A stretch of DNA of 64,000 nt from Paenibacillus rubinfantis (GCF_001486505.1 NZ_LN909065.1:62001-126000); one strand, 5' to 3'; counted from the first letter of the stretch, positions 33,497 through 42,667 are shown. Made by a program: numbers and translations. The notes: generated by a model from the letters alone, not told the origin.

Positions 33497-35119
33497 TTAC
33501 ACCTCCATAACGAGCAGCTCAGGGTTCGCGAGCAGCTGTTTGATATAGTTCATAAAGTTCTGTGCGGTTGCGCCGTCAATCAGACGGTGGTCAAAGCTGA
33601 GCGACAAGGCCATTACCGGTGCGGCAACGATTTCGCCGTTTTTGACAACCGGTTTCTCGCTGATGCGGCCGGTGCCAAGGATCGCAACTTCAGGATAGTT
33701 GATGATTGGCGTAAAGAACATCCCGCCGGCAGAGCCGATGTTTGTGATCGAAATCGTGCTGCCTTTCATCTCGTTAGGTGCCAGCTTGCCTTCACGGCCA
33801 CGAGCTGCCAAGTCTTTAATCGCTTCGGCGATCATCCAAATGCTCTTCCGATCCGCATCCTTGATGACCGGTACGATCAGACCGTTATCCGTGTCCGTTG
33901 CGATCCCGATGTTATAGAATTTCTTATAAACGATCTCATTGTTCACTTCGTCGATCGAAGCGTTCAGAGCCGGGAATTGACGAGAAGCGGCAACCAACGC
34001 TTTAACGATGAATGGAAGATAAGTGACTTTAATGCCTTTCTTCTCGGCGATTGGCTTCATCCGAGTGCGGAAAGCAACCAGTTCTGTCACATCCACTTCA
34101 TCCATAATAGTCACGTGTGGAGCGGTGTAAGCCGATTTCACCATGGCGTTGGAAATCGCTTTGCGGATGCCCTTGAACGGAACGCGCTCTTCTTCGCCAT
34201 CCGTAGAAATCGCCGTTGGTGCAGCGGCAGCTGGTGCTTTGGCAGCTGCCGCTGGAGCGGCGGCTTGTGCAGATGCTGCGGCTGGAGCCGGAGCAGCGGC
34301 GGCAGCTCCGCCTTTTTTGAAGTTGTCAACGTCTTCTCTCGTGATTTTACCGGCTTTCCCTGTCCCTGGTACCAGCGACAAGTCTACGCCTTGCTCACGA
34401 GCGTATTTGCGTACGCTTGGCGTAGCGAGAATTTCGCGATTTGGAGCGACCGGAGCGGCAGCCGCTGCCGGTGCACTTGCTGCAGCAGCAGGCGCGTCAT
34501 GCGATGGCGCCGGAGCTCCTTCTTGTTCCGGCACGTCGCCTTCGGCATCAATCACGGCTACGACATCACCTACGCGGAACACCGCACCGTCTTTGCCGAA
34601 CACTTCAAGAACCGTACCGTTTACCGGGCAAGGAACCTCCACGACGGCTTTGTCGTTTTGCACTTCCATAATGATGTCTTCGTCCGTTACCTTGTCACCC
34701 GGTTTAATGTGCATTTTGATGATTTCACCTTCATGCAAGCCTTCGCCAAGCTCAGGGAACCGGTATTCGAATTTGGAAGAGGAAGCTGCCGCTTGAGGAG
34801 CCGGAGCTGCTGCCGGAGCTACCGGAGCGCTTGCTTCTGCAGCAGGAGCCGGAGCCCCTTCTTGTTCAGGAAGATCGCCTTCGGCTTCGATCACAGCTAC
34901 CACATCACCTACGCGGAAGACCGCGCCGTCTTTACCAAACACTTCTTGTACTACACCATTCACAGGACAAGGTACTTCTACGACGGCTTTGTCGTTCTGT
35001 ACCTCCATGATGATATCTTCATCCGTCACTTTGTCCCCTGGCTTCACATGCATTTTGATGATTTCACCTTCATGCAAGCCTTCGCCCAGTTCAGGGAACC
35101 GATATTCAAACTTAGCCAC
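33497..35119 (-). CDS. pdhC: Dihydrolipoamide acetyltransferase (E2) with two lipoyl domains
   Basis: 540 aa core of the pyruvate dehydrogenase complex. Two tandem lipoyl domains are almost identical in sequence: [16 protein letters not shown] with lipoyl Lys44 in QNDKAVVEV, and the same at Lys157; they are joined by Ala/Pro-rich linkers. A peripheral-subunit-binding domain follows ([16 protein letters not shown], about 235-270), then the catalytic domain with the HxxxDG motif [10 protein letters not shown]. The start is GTG 35117-35119 with AGGAGGT upstream. Two rather than one lipoyl domain is a variation seen among Gram-positive E2 proteins. Confidence 0.96.
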   Translation of the reverse strand: MAKFEYRFPELGEGLHEGEIIKMHVKPGDKVTDEDIIMEVQNDKAVVEVPCPVNGVVQEVFGKDGAVFRVGDVVAVIEAEGDLPEQEGAPAPAAEASAPVAPAAAPAPQAAASSSKFEYRFPELGEGLHEGEIIKMHIKPGDKVTDEDIIMEVQNDKAVVEVPCPVNGTVLEVFGKDGAVFRVGDVVAVIDAEGDVPEQEGAPAPSHDAPAAAASAPAAAAAPVAPNREILATPSVRKYAREQGVDLSLVPGTGKAGKITREDVDNFKKGGAAAAAPAPAAASAQAAAPAAAAKAPAAAAPTAISTDGEEERVPFKGIRKAISNAMVKSAYTAPHVTIMDEVDVTELVAFRTRMKPIAEKKGIKVTYLPFIVKALVAASRQFPALNASIDEVNNEIVYKKFYNIGIATDTDNGLIVPVIKDADRKSIWMIAEAIKDLAARGREGKLAPNEMKGSTISITNIGSAGGMFFTPIINYPEVAILGTGRISEKPVVKNGEIVAAPVMALSLSFDHRLIDGATAQNFMNYIKQLLANPELLVMEV

Positions 35120-35147
35120 AGGAAAGACCTCCTATTTGTTCTTCGAT

Positions 35148-36128
35148 TTAGAATTCAAGCACTTTGTTAACGCCCTCGATCACGCGAGCCGGGGACGGCA
35201 GCCATTGGTCTTCGATTTGCGCGAACGGATACACGGTATCCGGAGGTGCGATACGAAGTACAGGAGCTTCAAGGTGCAGAATCGCCTTCTCGTTGATTTG
35301 CGCGATGACTTCAGCTGCGATACCAGCCGATTTTTGCGCTTCTTGAACGATAATGGCCCGATTCGTTTTCTTCACCGAAGCGATAATCGTATCGATGTCC
35401 AGCGGCACGAGGGTGCGAAGGTCGATCACTTCGGCCTTGATGCCTTTGGTTTTCTCCAATTCTTCCGCAGCCTTAACCGCAGTATGAACCATCAAGCCAT
35501 AAGCAAGAATCGTGACATCGGAGCCTTCGCGAACGATATTCGCTTTGCCCAGCTCAACCGTATATTCCCCTTCCGGCACTTCATCGCGGAAAGCATGATA
35601 CAGGTTCAAGTGCTCCATAAAGAAGACAGGATCGTTATCACGGATCGCCGAGATCAACAGACCTTTGGCGTCGTAAGGGTTCGAAGGAACCACCAGCTTG
35701 ATCCCCGGAGTTTGGGCGATTAAGCCTTCCAAGGCGTCGGTATGCAGCTCAGCCGCTTTAACGCCGCCGCCAAACGGAGTGCGGAACACGATCGGGGAAT
35801 GATAGCGTCCGCCGGAACGGTAACGCATCCGGGCCGCTTGTACGAGGATTTGGTCCAATGCTTCAAAAATAAAGCCAACAAACTGGATTTCCGCGATTGG
35901 ACGGAAGCCTTGAATCCCCAAGCCTACCGCCATCCCGCCGATCGCCGATTCCGCCAGCGGGGTATCCATGACGCGCTCTTCCCCAAATTCTTTTTGCAGA
36001 CCTTCTGTTACGCGGAATACCCCGCCGACATTACCTACGTCTTCGCCGAAAATCAGAACGTTTGGATCGCGTTGCAGTTCGACGCGCATGGCGTCGCGAA
36101 TCGCTTCTTTCATATTCATTTGTGCCAT
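35148..36128 (-). CDS. pdhB: Pyruvate dehydrogenase E1 beta subunit
   Basis: 326 aa, transketolase-like beta chain that with PdhA decarboxylates pyruvate using thiamine diphosphate. Visible motifs: [19 protein letters not shown] at the N-terminus, [15 protein letters not shown], and the C-terminal domain with [12 protein letters not shown]. An AGGAGGA site precedes the ATG. It lies between pdhA and pdhC with short gaps. Confidence 0.97.
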   Translation of the reverse strand: MAQMNMKEAIRDAMRVELQRDPNVLIFGEDVGNVGGVFRVTEGLQKEFGEERVMDTPLAESAIGGMAVGLGIQGFRPIAEIQFVGFIFEALDQILVQAARMRYRSGGRYHSPIVFRTPFGGGVKAAELHTDALEGLIAQTPGIKLVVPSNPYDAKGLLISAIRDNDPVFFMEHLNLYHAFRDEVPEGEYTVELGKANIVREGSDVTILAYGLMVHTAVKAAEELEKTKGIKAEVIDLRTLVPLDIDTIIASVKKTNRAIIVQEAQKSAGIAAEVIAQINEKAILHLEAPVLRIAPPDTVYPFAQIEDQWLPSPARVIEGVNKVLEF

Positions 36129-36177
36129 TGCTTGTATCCTCCTCTATAGAACGATCAGACTAGTTTACATGTACGTA

Positions 36178-37245
36178 TTATTGAAAATCGGCCTTTTGCT
36201 CTTCCAGATGCTTCGGCGTTGTTTCGAACATGCTGTCGATCAGACCTGGAATCGTCATTTTTTCCGTTTGTTCTGCTTTCTTGATTTGCTCGTTTACTTT
36301 TGCTTTCGCCTCTTCTTTCACACGAGCGGTATCTTCCTCGGTCCAAAGACCTTTCTTCTCCAAGTATTTCGCCAGGCGAGCGATCGGGTCCTTCTCGCTC
36401 CATTGCCCTTCTTCTTCCTTCGTCCGGTACTTCGAAGTATCGTCAGACAGGGAATGCGGACGGAAACGATAGGTAACTGCTTCGATCAAAGTAGCCCCTT
36501 CGCCATTGCGTGCGCGTTCAGCAGCTTCTTGTACAGCGCTGATTACAGCGAATACGTCCATGCCGTCAATTTTTACGCCGCGAATCCCGGCAGCGACCGC
36601 TTTATGCGCGATCGACAAAGCTGCGGTTTGTTTGGCGAACGGAGTCGTAATCGCATAGCCGTTATTTTGTACAAAGAAGATCACCGGCAGTTTAAATACC
36701 CCGGCATAGTTCAGCGCTTCGTAGAAATCGCCTTCCGAAGAGCCGCCGTCACCGGTATAAGTAATGGCCACTTGTTTTTGCTTCTTGAGCTTATAGCCCA
36801 TCGCAATCCCCATTGCGTGCAGCACTTGTGCGCCGATAATAATTTGAGGCATAAGTACGTTGACGCCTTCCGGAATTTGACCGCCATGTTGATGACCGCG
36901 GGAATACAGGAAAGCTTGGTACAGCGGAAGACCGTGCCATACGAGCTGAGGCATATCACGGTAACCTGGGCAAACGAAGTCATTTTTGTCCAAGGCGAAC
37001 TCGCTGCCTACCATCGTTGCTTCTTGCCCGGATACCGGAGCATAGAAACCGAGGCGGCCTTGGCGGCCCAAGTTGATCGCACGTTCGTCCCAAGTACGCG
37101 TAAATACCATGCGATACATCAGTTCTTTCAATTGATCGTCGGACAGCGCCGGCACTTTATCTTTGTTAACGATTTCACCGTCTGGCGAGAGCACGGTCAA
37201 AGCTTCAACTTCTTCCGTGTATACTTCATAAGGAATCTTGCTCAT
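36178..37245 (-). CDS. pdhA: Pyruvate dehydrogenase E1 alpha subunit
   Basis: 355 aa, thiamine-diphosphate-binding chain of E1. Features: FYAPVSGQEATMVGS, the GDG-N motif beginning YTGDGGSSEGDFYEALN and ending with N in FVQNNGYAI, and RPHSLSDDTSKYR, the region of the regulated loop. The ATG at 37245 is chosen because GAGGTG lies 6 nt upstream; a GTG three codons earlier overlaps that site. It is first in pdhABCD and has its own promoter. The choice of pyruvate over branched 2-oxoacids rests on operon order and sequence style. Confidence 0.95.
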   Translation of the reverse strand: MSKIPYEVYTEEVEALTVLSPDGEIVNKDKVPALSDDQLKELMYRMVFTRTWDERAINLGRQGRLGFYAPVSGQEATMVGSEFALDKNDFVCPGYRDMPQLVWHGLPLYQAFLYSRGHQHGGQIPEGVNVLMPQIIIGAQVLHAMGIAMGYKLKKQKQVAITYTGDGGSSEGDFYEALNYAGVFKLPVIFFVQNNGYAITTPFAKQTAALSIAHKAVAAGIRGVKIDGMDVFAVISAVQEAAERARNGEGATLIEAVTYRFRPHSLSDDTSKYRTKEEEGQWSEKDPIARLAKYLEKKGLWTEEDTARVKEEAKAKVNEQIKKAEQTEKMTIPGLIDSMFETTPKHLEEQKADFQ

Positions 37246-37297
37246 TTTTTTCACCTCGACTGAAAATTTGATTAACTTGTTCCTCTGTTATAGAATT

Positions 37298-37327
37298 ATT
37301 ATACTCCTGTTTCATTCTAGAAGTCAA
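37298..37327 (-). promoter_or_regulatory. SigA-type promoter of pdhABCD
   Basis: On the minus strand TTGACT (37322-37327) and TATAAT (37298-37303) are 18 bp apart, about 50 bp upstream of pdhA. A second possible -10, TATACT, lies further upstream inside an inverted repeat. Confidence 0.72.
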
Positions 37328-37342
37328 AGGAATTAAGGTTTA

Positions 37343-37412
37343 TTGTGTTATATATTTATTTTTGTGTATGTAACAGATTTTCAAAAATAGTATAACACAA
37401 ACCCATATTGTG
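37343..37412. promoter_or_regulatory. Cluster of TTGTG half-sites between pdhA and esterase gene
   Basis: TTGTGTTATA (37343-37352) and its exact inverted copy TATAACACAA (37391-37400) are 38 bp apart. Two more TTGTG words lie at 37362-37366 and 37408-37412; the last forms CACAA-N7-TTGTG with the second arm. They sit upstream of the pdhA promoter in the divergent region, so they are candidate operators. TTGTG/CACAA is the half-site of redox repressor Rex, but the spacing is not that of a normal Rex box. Confidence 0.5.
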
Positions 37413-37498
37413 GTAAGCTATCGTTATCTCAATTTCACGGTACATGTTACTTGATTCAAAGGGCAAAAGCAAAACTAACTGGGAGTGTGTGTAGAACC

Positions 37499-38227
37499 AT
37501 GACGGATTCGAATTATTTGAAACGAACCATCATTAAAGAGGAAATTCAAAGCCAGTTCTTGGGGGAAAAAAGATACCTGCGCGTTTACCTTCCTCCCGGG
37601 TACAACGAAATTCTTAGTTACCCCGTCATTTACTGCCAGGACGGTGAGGAGTTCTTTAACTTCGGCCGTATCGCGACGCACGCCAATCGTCTGATCCTGG
37701 ACGAAGGCCTCGAACCGTTTATCATCGTGGGCGTGGAGGTGAACACCGCGGTTCGCACCGAGGAATATGCCCCGTTCGGAACCCGCTTTGACGCCTATAC
37801 GCGCTGTTTTACGGAAGAAATTATTCCCTTTATCGAACGCAATTATCCCGTTCGCCGCGAACCTGCGGAAAGGGTGTTAGCCGGAGATTCGTTAGGGGCA
37901 ACCGTCTCCCTTCATCTCGCTATGAAAAACCCGGAACTGTTTTCCAAAATCATCAGCTTGTCCGGCGCTTACTACGAACCCTCCCTGGAGATCCTGGCGC
38001 AGGAAACCGATCTTTCCTATTTGTCGCTCTTTATGATCGTTGGTTTGCAGGAGGATCATTACACCACCGATACGGGCACCTATAACTTTGTCGAACTAAA
38101 CCGTAGAGCAAAGGCCATGCTTGAGGAACGTGGAGCTCAAGTGGTCTATTTCGAGAAGGACGGCAAACATCTCTGGGGATTTTGGCAGCAAGAACTACCC
38201 GATGCGATGGTGCATTTCCTAAAATAG
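37499..38227 (+). CDS. Esterase-D/enterochelin-esterase-like alpha/beta hydrolase
   Basis: 242 aa from ATG 37499; a longer frame from 37451 is less likely. It belongs to the putative esterase family (PF00756 type): KRYLRVYLPPGYN, YPVIYCQDGEEFF, nucleophile elbow LAGDSLGATVS (Ser), acid region in GLQEDHY and final His in DGKHLWGFW. No signal peptide, so it acts in the cytoplasm. A GGGAG site lies 13 nt upstream, rather far. Divergent from pdhA. The substrate is unknown; similar proteins act on acyl esters, siderophores or S-formylglutathione. Confidence 0.88.
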   Translation: MTDSNYLKRTIIKEEIQSQFLGEKRYLRVYLPPGYNEILSYPVIYCQDGEEFFNFGRIATHANRLILDEGLEPFIIVGVEVNTAVRTEEYAPFGTRFDAYTRCFTEEIIPFIERNYPVRREPAERVLAGDSLGATVSLHLAMKNPELFSKIISLSGAYYEPSLEILAQETDLSYLSLFMIVGLQEDHYTTDTGTYNFVELNRRAKAMLEERGAQVVYFEKDGKHLWGFWQQELPDAMVHFLK

Positions 38228-38249
38228 CGCTTTCATGATGTCGAAAATC

Positions 38250-38294
38250 AGAGGCTGTCCCTTGTAGATCCTTCATCTACTTCGGACAGCCTCT
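38250..38294. terminator. Bidirectional terminator between esterase and TRIC-like gene
   Basis: An 11-bp stem (38250-38260 and 38284-38294) encloses a second 6-bp stem (GTAGAT/ATCTAC). It separates two convergent genes. Confidence 0.8.
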
Positions 38295-38327
38295 CTTGAT
38301 GTCTGTTCAATTTCGTCTGACTGTGCG

Positions 38328-39020
38328 TTAAGGAGTCTGGTCCTGCACGATGGCCCGTTCAGGTTTAGGGTTAGAATCGGAGGCGTTTGTTGGTTCCGTC
38401 CCAATATATATATGCCCCGTTGCCAACGATCGTCTCGGCAGCTTCCATTTATAATGGAACGATAACATCCGGAAGAAGACCACGGCTACAAACAGCAAAA
38501 TCAATTCCACCGTTGACACGAACCAGCCCATGCCAACCGCTAAACCCGCCAGCATCGCCCAGACCGCATAAATCTCGTCCCGCAGAACCAGCGGTTTGCG
38601 CCCGGCAAGCAGATCGCGAATGATCCCGCCCCCGATCCCGGTCAGCACGGCTGCGACCAGCACCGCGCTCATTGGATGCTTCATCTCCGTCGCGTACAAC
38701 GCCCCTTGGATTGCAAAAGCCGACAAACCGATGGCATCAAACAAAACCTCCGTCCGTTTCCAGCGGCGAACCCACGGCATCGGCAGCACGAAGGCGACAA
38801 ACACGAATAACATGGCCAGCAAAATCAAATCCCCTTGCGCCCATAACGTCGTAACCGGGACGCCGATCAATACATTGCGGATGATCCCGCCGCCAAACGC
38901 CGTCACTAAGCCCAGCACCAGCACGCCAAGGATGTCGTATTCCTCTTCCATAGCGACAAACGCACCGGACATGGCGAAGGCCACTGTCCCGATGATGCTT
39001 AGAATATCAAAGATGTGCAT
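38328..39020 (-). CDS. TRIC-type cation channel / UPF0126 membrane protein
   Basis: 230 aa with about seven membrane segments. It contains the internal duplication typical of the UPF0126 (bacterial TRIC) family: GLVTAFGGGIIRNVLIG and AAVLTGIGGGIIRDLLAG, each a glycine-rich signature. The C-terminal tail after the last helix is hydrophilic. Family members form trimeric cation channels in structural studies; the physiological role is not known. It lies alone between convergent and divergent neighbours. Confidence 0.93.
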   Translation of the reverse strand: MHIFDILSIIGTVAFAMSGAFVAMEEEYDILGVLVLGLVTAFGGGIIRNVLIGVPVTTLWAQGDLILLAMLFVFVAFVLPMPWVRRWKRTEVLFDAIGLSAFAIQGALYATEMKHPMSAVLVAAVLTGIGGGIIRDLLAGRKPLVLRDEIYAVWAMLAGLAVGMGWFVSTVELILLFVAVVFFRMLSFHYKWKLPRRSLATGHIYIGTEPTNASDSNPKPERAIVQDQTP

Positions 39021-39093
39021 CTCTTCCGTCCTTCTCTGCCTTTCTCTGTCAGCTTTATTTCATCAATCCCCATTGTAGGCCCTCAAGGTGAAA

Positions 39094-39122
39094 TTGTGCA
39101 ACCCTAAAATCTGAATTATACT
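39094..39122 (+). promoter_or_regulatory. SigA-type promoter of thiN
   Basis: TTGTGC (39094-39099) and TATACT (39117-39122) are 17 bp apart, about 42 bp before the thiN start codon. Confidence 0.7.
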
Positions 39123-39164
39123 TACTGAAGCAAAGGATTATTTGCGCGAAAGGAAGAAGAAGAA

Positions 39165-39806
39165 ATGACCGTAAACCGGGTGCTTATTTTTGCCGGCGGG
39201 CGTTTAGATCCGGAAATGCTTCGGGAGATTCGTCCGGACGATGTGTTGATCGGGGCTGACCGCGGAGCCTTATTTCTAGTAGAGCATGGAATTAAGCCGG
39301 ATATGGCGGTTGGCGATTTCGATTCCGTAAGCGAAGAAGAGCTGGCTCTCATACGTAACTCTAGTAAAGAACTTCTGGCCTGCGATCCGATCGATAAAGA
39401 CTTGACGGATACGGAATTGGCTTTTGATTTGGCCGTTCGTAGAAACCCGGCGGAAATCGTGTTAACCGGCGTGATCGGTACTCGACTGGATCATACGCTG
39501 GCCAATCTCCATATGCTGCTGCGTGCGGCGGAACAAGGGATCACGTGCGCCATTTGGGACGAGTTTAATTACGTCACCTTATGCGGATCGGTCTGCCGGG
39601 TTGAGGAACGAGGATATACCTATGTCTCCCTGCTCCCGCTCACCCCCGTCGTAACCGGCATTACACTGGAAGGCTTCATGTACCCCTTACATAACGCAAC
39701 GCTTCGAATCGGACAATCCCTGGCCGTAAGCAATCAGTTGGCTTCTCCTATCGGTACGGTGCATGTCGGCGAAGGTTGGTTGCTCGTGATTCAGAGCCGG
39801 GATTAG
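39165..39806 (+). CDS. thiN: Thiamine pyrophosphokinase
   Basis: 213 aa; makes thiamine diphosphate from thiamine and ATP. Motifs: VLIGADRGALFLVEHGIKPD and AVGDFDSVSEEE (metal-binding acidic residues), DKDLTDTELAFDLAV, and GVIGTRLDHTLANLHML; the C-terminal beta domain ends with the thiamine-binding part. An AAAGGAAG site is upstream of the ATG. Single-gene unit with its own promoter and a strong terminator; the product supplies the cofactor of PdhAB. Confidence 0.95.
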   Translation: MTVNRVLIFAGGRLDPEMLREIRPDDVLIGADRGALFLVEHGIKPDMAVGDFDSVSEEELALIRNSSKELLACDPIDKDLTDTELAFDLAVRRNPAEIVLTGVIGTRLDHTLANLHMLLRAAEQGITCAIWDEFNYVTLCGSVCRVEERGYTYVSLLPLTPVVTGITLEGFMYPLHNATLRIGQSLAVSNQLASPIGTVHVGEGWLLVIQSRD

Positions 39807-39868
39807 TTCCGAACATATTTCAATTTTGTAACCTTTATTGTTTCTATTATAAATCTGCATATGAATGC

Positions 39869-39898
39869 AAAAACCCTTGAGTTTTCAAGGGTTTTTTT
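39869..39898 (+). terminator. Terminator after thiN
   Basis: A 10-12-bp stem (39869-39880 and 39885-39896) with a GTTT loop runs into T7. Confidence 0.92.
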
Positions 39899-39939
39899 CA
39901 TTTCAAATTTTGAAGAAAAATCTCGATATCTTAAAAAAA

Positions 39940-40041
39940 TGTAAACTTTAATGTTATTTTAATAATCCCCTTCAAACCGTTGAGACATAAGGTTTTTAGG
40001 AGACTCTACCAGGTTTTAGGAGATTACAGATCTGTTATACT
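39940..40041 (+). promoter_or_regulatory. Promoter region of NlpC/P60 gene with two direct repeats
   Basis: Two copies of AGGTTTT(T)AGGAGA (39990-40005 and 40011-40025) start 21 bp apart, two helical turns, directly before a TATACT -10 box (40036-40041) that lacks a good -35. This looks like an activator site overlapping the -35 region. Further upstream TGTAAA and TGTTAT (39940 and 39952) resemble WalR half-sites, but are 6 rather than 5 nt apart. Confidence 0.5.
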
Positions 40042-40088
40042 TCATTTACGAACCGGTCAAAACACAATATCTTTGGAGGTACTACAAC

Positions 40089-40598
40089 ATGAATAAACGC
40101 ACTATTTTCCAAAAAGTATTGACGGTCGGACTAGTGTCCGCCATCGGTTTCAGTACGCTGCTTGCTAGCGGGGCTGAACCTGTACAAGCCCAATCGGCAA
40201 CAAGCACCGCTGTTTCCAAAGGAACGCAGGTTGTAAACTACGGGAAGAAATTTATTGGCACCCCTTACAAATTCGGAGCATCCACATCTACGACCAAAGT
40301 CTTCGACTGCTCCTCGTTTACGAAATATGTATTCAAAAAGTACGGCGTCACTTTGCCGCGGACTTCATCCGCCCAAGCTAAAGCAGGTTATGCCGTATCG
40401 AAATCGAATCTGAAAGCCGGCGACCTGGTCTTCTTCTCCAGCGGCAGCCGAGCAAACGGGAAGAACGTAACCCACGTGGCCATCTACATGGGCAGCGGAA
40501 AAATTCTGCACACCTACGGGAAGCCAGGGGTTACAATCTCCAATCTGAATTCCGGCAACTGGAAGAGAACCTATCTGAAGGCTCGCCGCGTCCTCTAG
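40089..40598 (+). CDS. Secreted NlpC/P60 cell-wall endopeptidase
   Basis: 169 aa. Signal peptide of about 34 residues (ends VQAQS), no SH3 or LysM domain, then one NlpC/P60 domain. Catalytic residues are in FDCSSFTKYVFKKYG (Cys), THVAIYMGSGKILH (His) and the following polar residue. It should cut peptide cross-links in peptidoglycan (D-Glu-meso-Dap-type bonds). A GGAGGT site precedes the ATG. Without a wall-binding domain it may act freely or soon after secretion. The upstream repeats suggest tight regulation. Confidence 0.93.
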   Translation: MNKRTIFQKVLTVGLVSAIGFSTLLASGAEPVQAQSATSTAVSKGTQVVNYGKKFIGTPYKFGASTSTTKVFDCSSFTKYVFKKYGVTLPRTSSAQAKAGYAVSKSNLKAGDLVFFSSGSRANGKNVTHVAIYMGSGKILHTYGKPGVTISNLNSGNWKRTYLKARRVL

Positions 40599-40674
40599 TC
40601 GGACTAGCCCATCTTCATTTCATCAAGAAGTCGTTGCATTGATCACCGATCGCAGCGGCTTTTTGCCCCTTAGG

Positions 40675-40704
40675 ATAACCTGGTAGGACATACCGGGTTA
40701 TTTG
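40675..40704. terminator. Terminator between NlpC/P60 and response-regulator-like gene
   Basis: An 11-bp stem (40675-40685 and 40691-40701, one G-U/T-G pair) with a 5-nt loop is followed by TTTG. Probably serves both convergent genes. Confidence 0.7.
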
Positions 40705-40708
40705 TCAT

Positions 40709-41386
40709 TTAACCCAACATATATCCGCTGCCGCGGACAGTATGGAGCAGCTTTCTTGGATGTCCGCTGTCGATCTTTTTGCGCAAATGCCGAATATAGA
40801 CATCCACCACATTTGTTCCCGTCGCGAAGTCATATCCCCAGACTTGCTGCAGGATCATCTCTCGCCCACAGACTTTCCCCGCCCGTTTCATCAAAAAAAG
40901 CAGCAAATCGAATTCCTTAGGCGTCAATTTAATGGGCTCCTCGTCTCTCCACGCCTTGCGGCTTCGCAGCTCCATCCGTAAATCCTCAAAGGACAGCTCC
41001 GTTAATGAGCCATCCCCCAACCGCTTAAACAATGAAATCAAGTGGCCGATCCGGGCATACAGTTCAGCCATGGGAATCGTAACCTGAACTACGTCGTTGG
41101 CTCCCCGGGCAAAACCGGCGACAACCGCCTCCGTGCTCCACTCCTTTAACAGCAGGATAATCGGAAACGGAGCGAATCGTCCGATTTCCTCCTGTAGGAC
41201 CGGTGCCGCTTCATCCGGCAAATCCGTCCCCAGCAGCAATAGATCCGGAAGCTCTTCCTCCAGCAAGCGAAGCACACCTGCACCGATTTGCTTCCAGCCT
41301 ACCCGATAGCCTGCTTCCTCCAGCCCGGTTTTCAGTCGCTCTCCCTCTCCTGCATCGTCCAAAACCAGTATGATGTACCTTTTCAT
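40709..41386 (-). CDS. OmpR-like regulator with a receiver domain lacking the phospho-acceptor
   Basis: 225 aa from ATG 41386. The receiver-like N-terminus keeps the acidic pair (LVLDDAGEG, Asp10/Asp11), but the usual phospho-acceptor position is Gly53 (DLLLLGTDLPDE), and the conserved Lys-Pro near residue 105 is replaced (VQVTIPMAEL). The C-terminal winged helix is intact: LTPKEFDLLLFLMKRAG, VWGYDFATGTNVVDVYIRHL. It should therefore bind DNA without normal phosphorylation. No histidine kinase is next to it. An AAGGTGG site is upstream. An in-frame start 8 codons earlier is possible. Confidence 0.88.
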   Translation of the reverse strand: MKRYIILVLDDAGEGERLKTGLEEAGYRVGWKQIGAGVLRLLEEELPDLLLLGTDLPDEAAPVLQEEIGRFAPFPIILLLKEWSTEAVVAGFARGANDVVQVTIPMAELYARIGHLISLFKRLGDGSLTELSFEDLRMELRSRKAWRDEEPIKLTPKEFDLLLFLMKRAGKVCGREMILQQVWGYDFATGTNVVDVYIRHLRKKIDSGHPRKLLHTVRGSGYMLG

Positions 41387-41488
41387 CGCGCGCGACCACC
41401 TTACCTGCATTTACCAATCCATTAATAAGATGGTCATTCTTTCGGCAAACCATTCGGTCGTTTCCGATTCAGCGCGTCTTCACCTTAG

Positions 41489-42553
41489 TTAACCTAAATA
41501 GCGATCATATATGGTTCTAGCTTCAACCGGATCTTGCGTACCGTGGATGAGCGCTCGCCCATCCGTGAACAATACCAACCGGCGTTCACCGATCTTAAAG
41601 GAAAGCAAAAACGGATTCACATCAACCGTCCCCTCCTCCAAGCGGCCCAGCTTCTCCGCCATTTCTTGCAGCTCGATCTTCCGCTTGGCTGCAGGTCGGA
41701 TCTGCACGGTATCTCTACCGCAGAGCACCTCCGTTTTTCGATGGCTGGATGCAGACAAATACGGATAAGTCGCCCCGCTTCCGCAGGAAAGGCAATCATC
41801 CCGTTTGGCTGATCCCACTTTGATCGAGGCTTGTTCGTTCCGCCACAGGTCAAATGTTAACAGCGTGCCGCGTAACGCTTCGGGATGCCCGGTTAATAAC
41901 TTCAATGCTTCCGTTGTTTGATGGGCCACGACCATCTGTACCGCCGGAGGAATTACACCTACCGTGTCGCAGGTGTCTCCGCCCAGCGGTACGGTACCCA
42001 GCATGCAATTTAAGCAAGGCGTAACGCCGGGTAAAATCGTATAGGTAATCCCGTAACTGCCAACGCATCCGCCATAGATCCAGGGAATGCGGTATTTTTG
42101 CGAGATATCATTGATCATTAATCTCGTATCGAAATTATCCGTGGCATCCAGGATCAGATCCACCCCGGAGACCAAGCCCTCCAATTCTTCCGGGTCGACA
42201 TCCATCACATAGGCATCGATGTTGACTTGGCTGTTAATTGCGGTTAAGCGCTGCTTGGCAGCGATCGCCTTGGGTACTCGTCCCGCCGCATCCGCTTCGG
42301 AAAACAGTTGCTGACGCTGCAAATTACTCCATTCCACATAGTCCCGATCAGCGATAACGAGATGGCCAACGCCCGCCCGCACCAGTGTCTCGGAGATGCC
42401 GGTGCCAAGGGCTCCCGCTCCGACGATCAGGACCTTCGCTTGGCCAAGCTTGTCTTGTCCGCCATGACCTATAGGAGCAAACAACCTTTGCCGTGAATAA
42501 CGGTCTGGTTGCTGGTTTTGATGCTGAAGTTGTTCCGGTTGATTTCTCTCCAT
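41489..42553 (-). CDS. MoeB/ThiF-type sulfur-carrier adenylyltransferase
   Basis: 354 aa E1-like enzyme that adenylates the C-terminus of a small sulfur carrier (MoaD or ThiS). Motifs: RYSRQRLFAPIG near the N-terminus, VLIVGAGALGTGISE (nucleotide binding), DYVEWSNLQRQQLF, LDATDNFDTRLMIND, and zinc ligands CLNC and CLSCG. The C-terminal ~75 residues are an extra domain that is not rhodanese. The first 18 residues are Gln-rich. No moaD, thiS or other cofactor gene is adjacent, so molybdopterin versus thiamine use cannot be decided. Confidence 0.92.
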   Translation of the reverse strand: MERNQPEQLQHQNQQPDRYSRQRLFAPIGHGGQDKLGQAKVLIVGAGALGTGISETLVRAGVGHLVIADRDYVEWSNLQRQQLFSEADAAGRVPKAIAAKQRLTAINSQVNIDAYVMDVDPEELEGLVSGVDLILDATDNFDTRLMINDISQKYRIPWIYGGCVGSYGITYTILPGVTPCLNCMLGTVPLGGDTCDTVGVIPPAVQMVVAHQTTEALKLLTGHPEALRGTLLTFDLWRNEQASIKVGSAKRDDCLSCGSGATYPYLSASSHRKTEVLCGRDTVQIRPAAKRKIELQEMAEKLGRLEEGTVDVNPFLLSFKIGERRLVLFTDGRALIHGTQDPVEARTIYDRYLG

Positions 42554-42667
42554 TCCTGTCCTCCCGCCCCCACTACTTGGACTTCAATTGAATCCGGCTA
42601 ATCCACCGATTCGTTGGTTCAAGCATAGTACAGATAGGAACAGAATTCAAAGGTGTTTCCCTCCGGA

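Noticed and set aside
32093-37263. Long plus-strand open frames (454, 527 and 431 codons) opposite pdhD, pdhC and pdhA
   Set aside because: They mirror well-supported minus-strand pdh genes, have biased composition (His/Phe/Arg-rich) without domains, and lack ribosome binding sites. They arise from codon bias on the other strand.
37343-37412. Standard Rex operator upstream of pdhA
   Set aside because: The TTGTG/CACAA half-sites are present but are 7 or 38 bp apart in the wrong arrangement for the usual TTGTGAAN4TTCACAA box, so I list only a candidate regulatory cluster.
39899-40088. c-di-AMP (ydaO) riboswitch upstream of the NlpC/P60 gene
   Set aside because: The family often precedes wall hydrolases, but the region is AT-rich, too short and lacks the conserved core; direct repeats before the -10 box explain it better.
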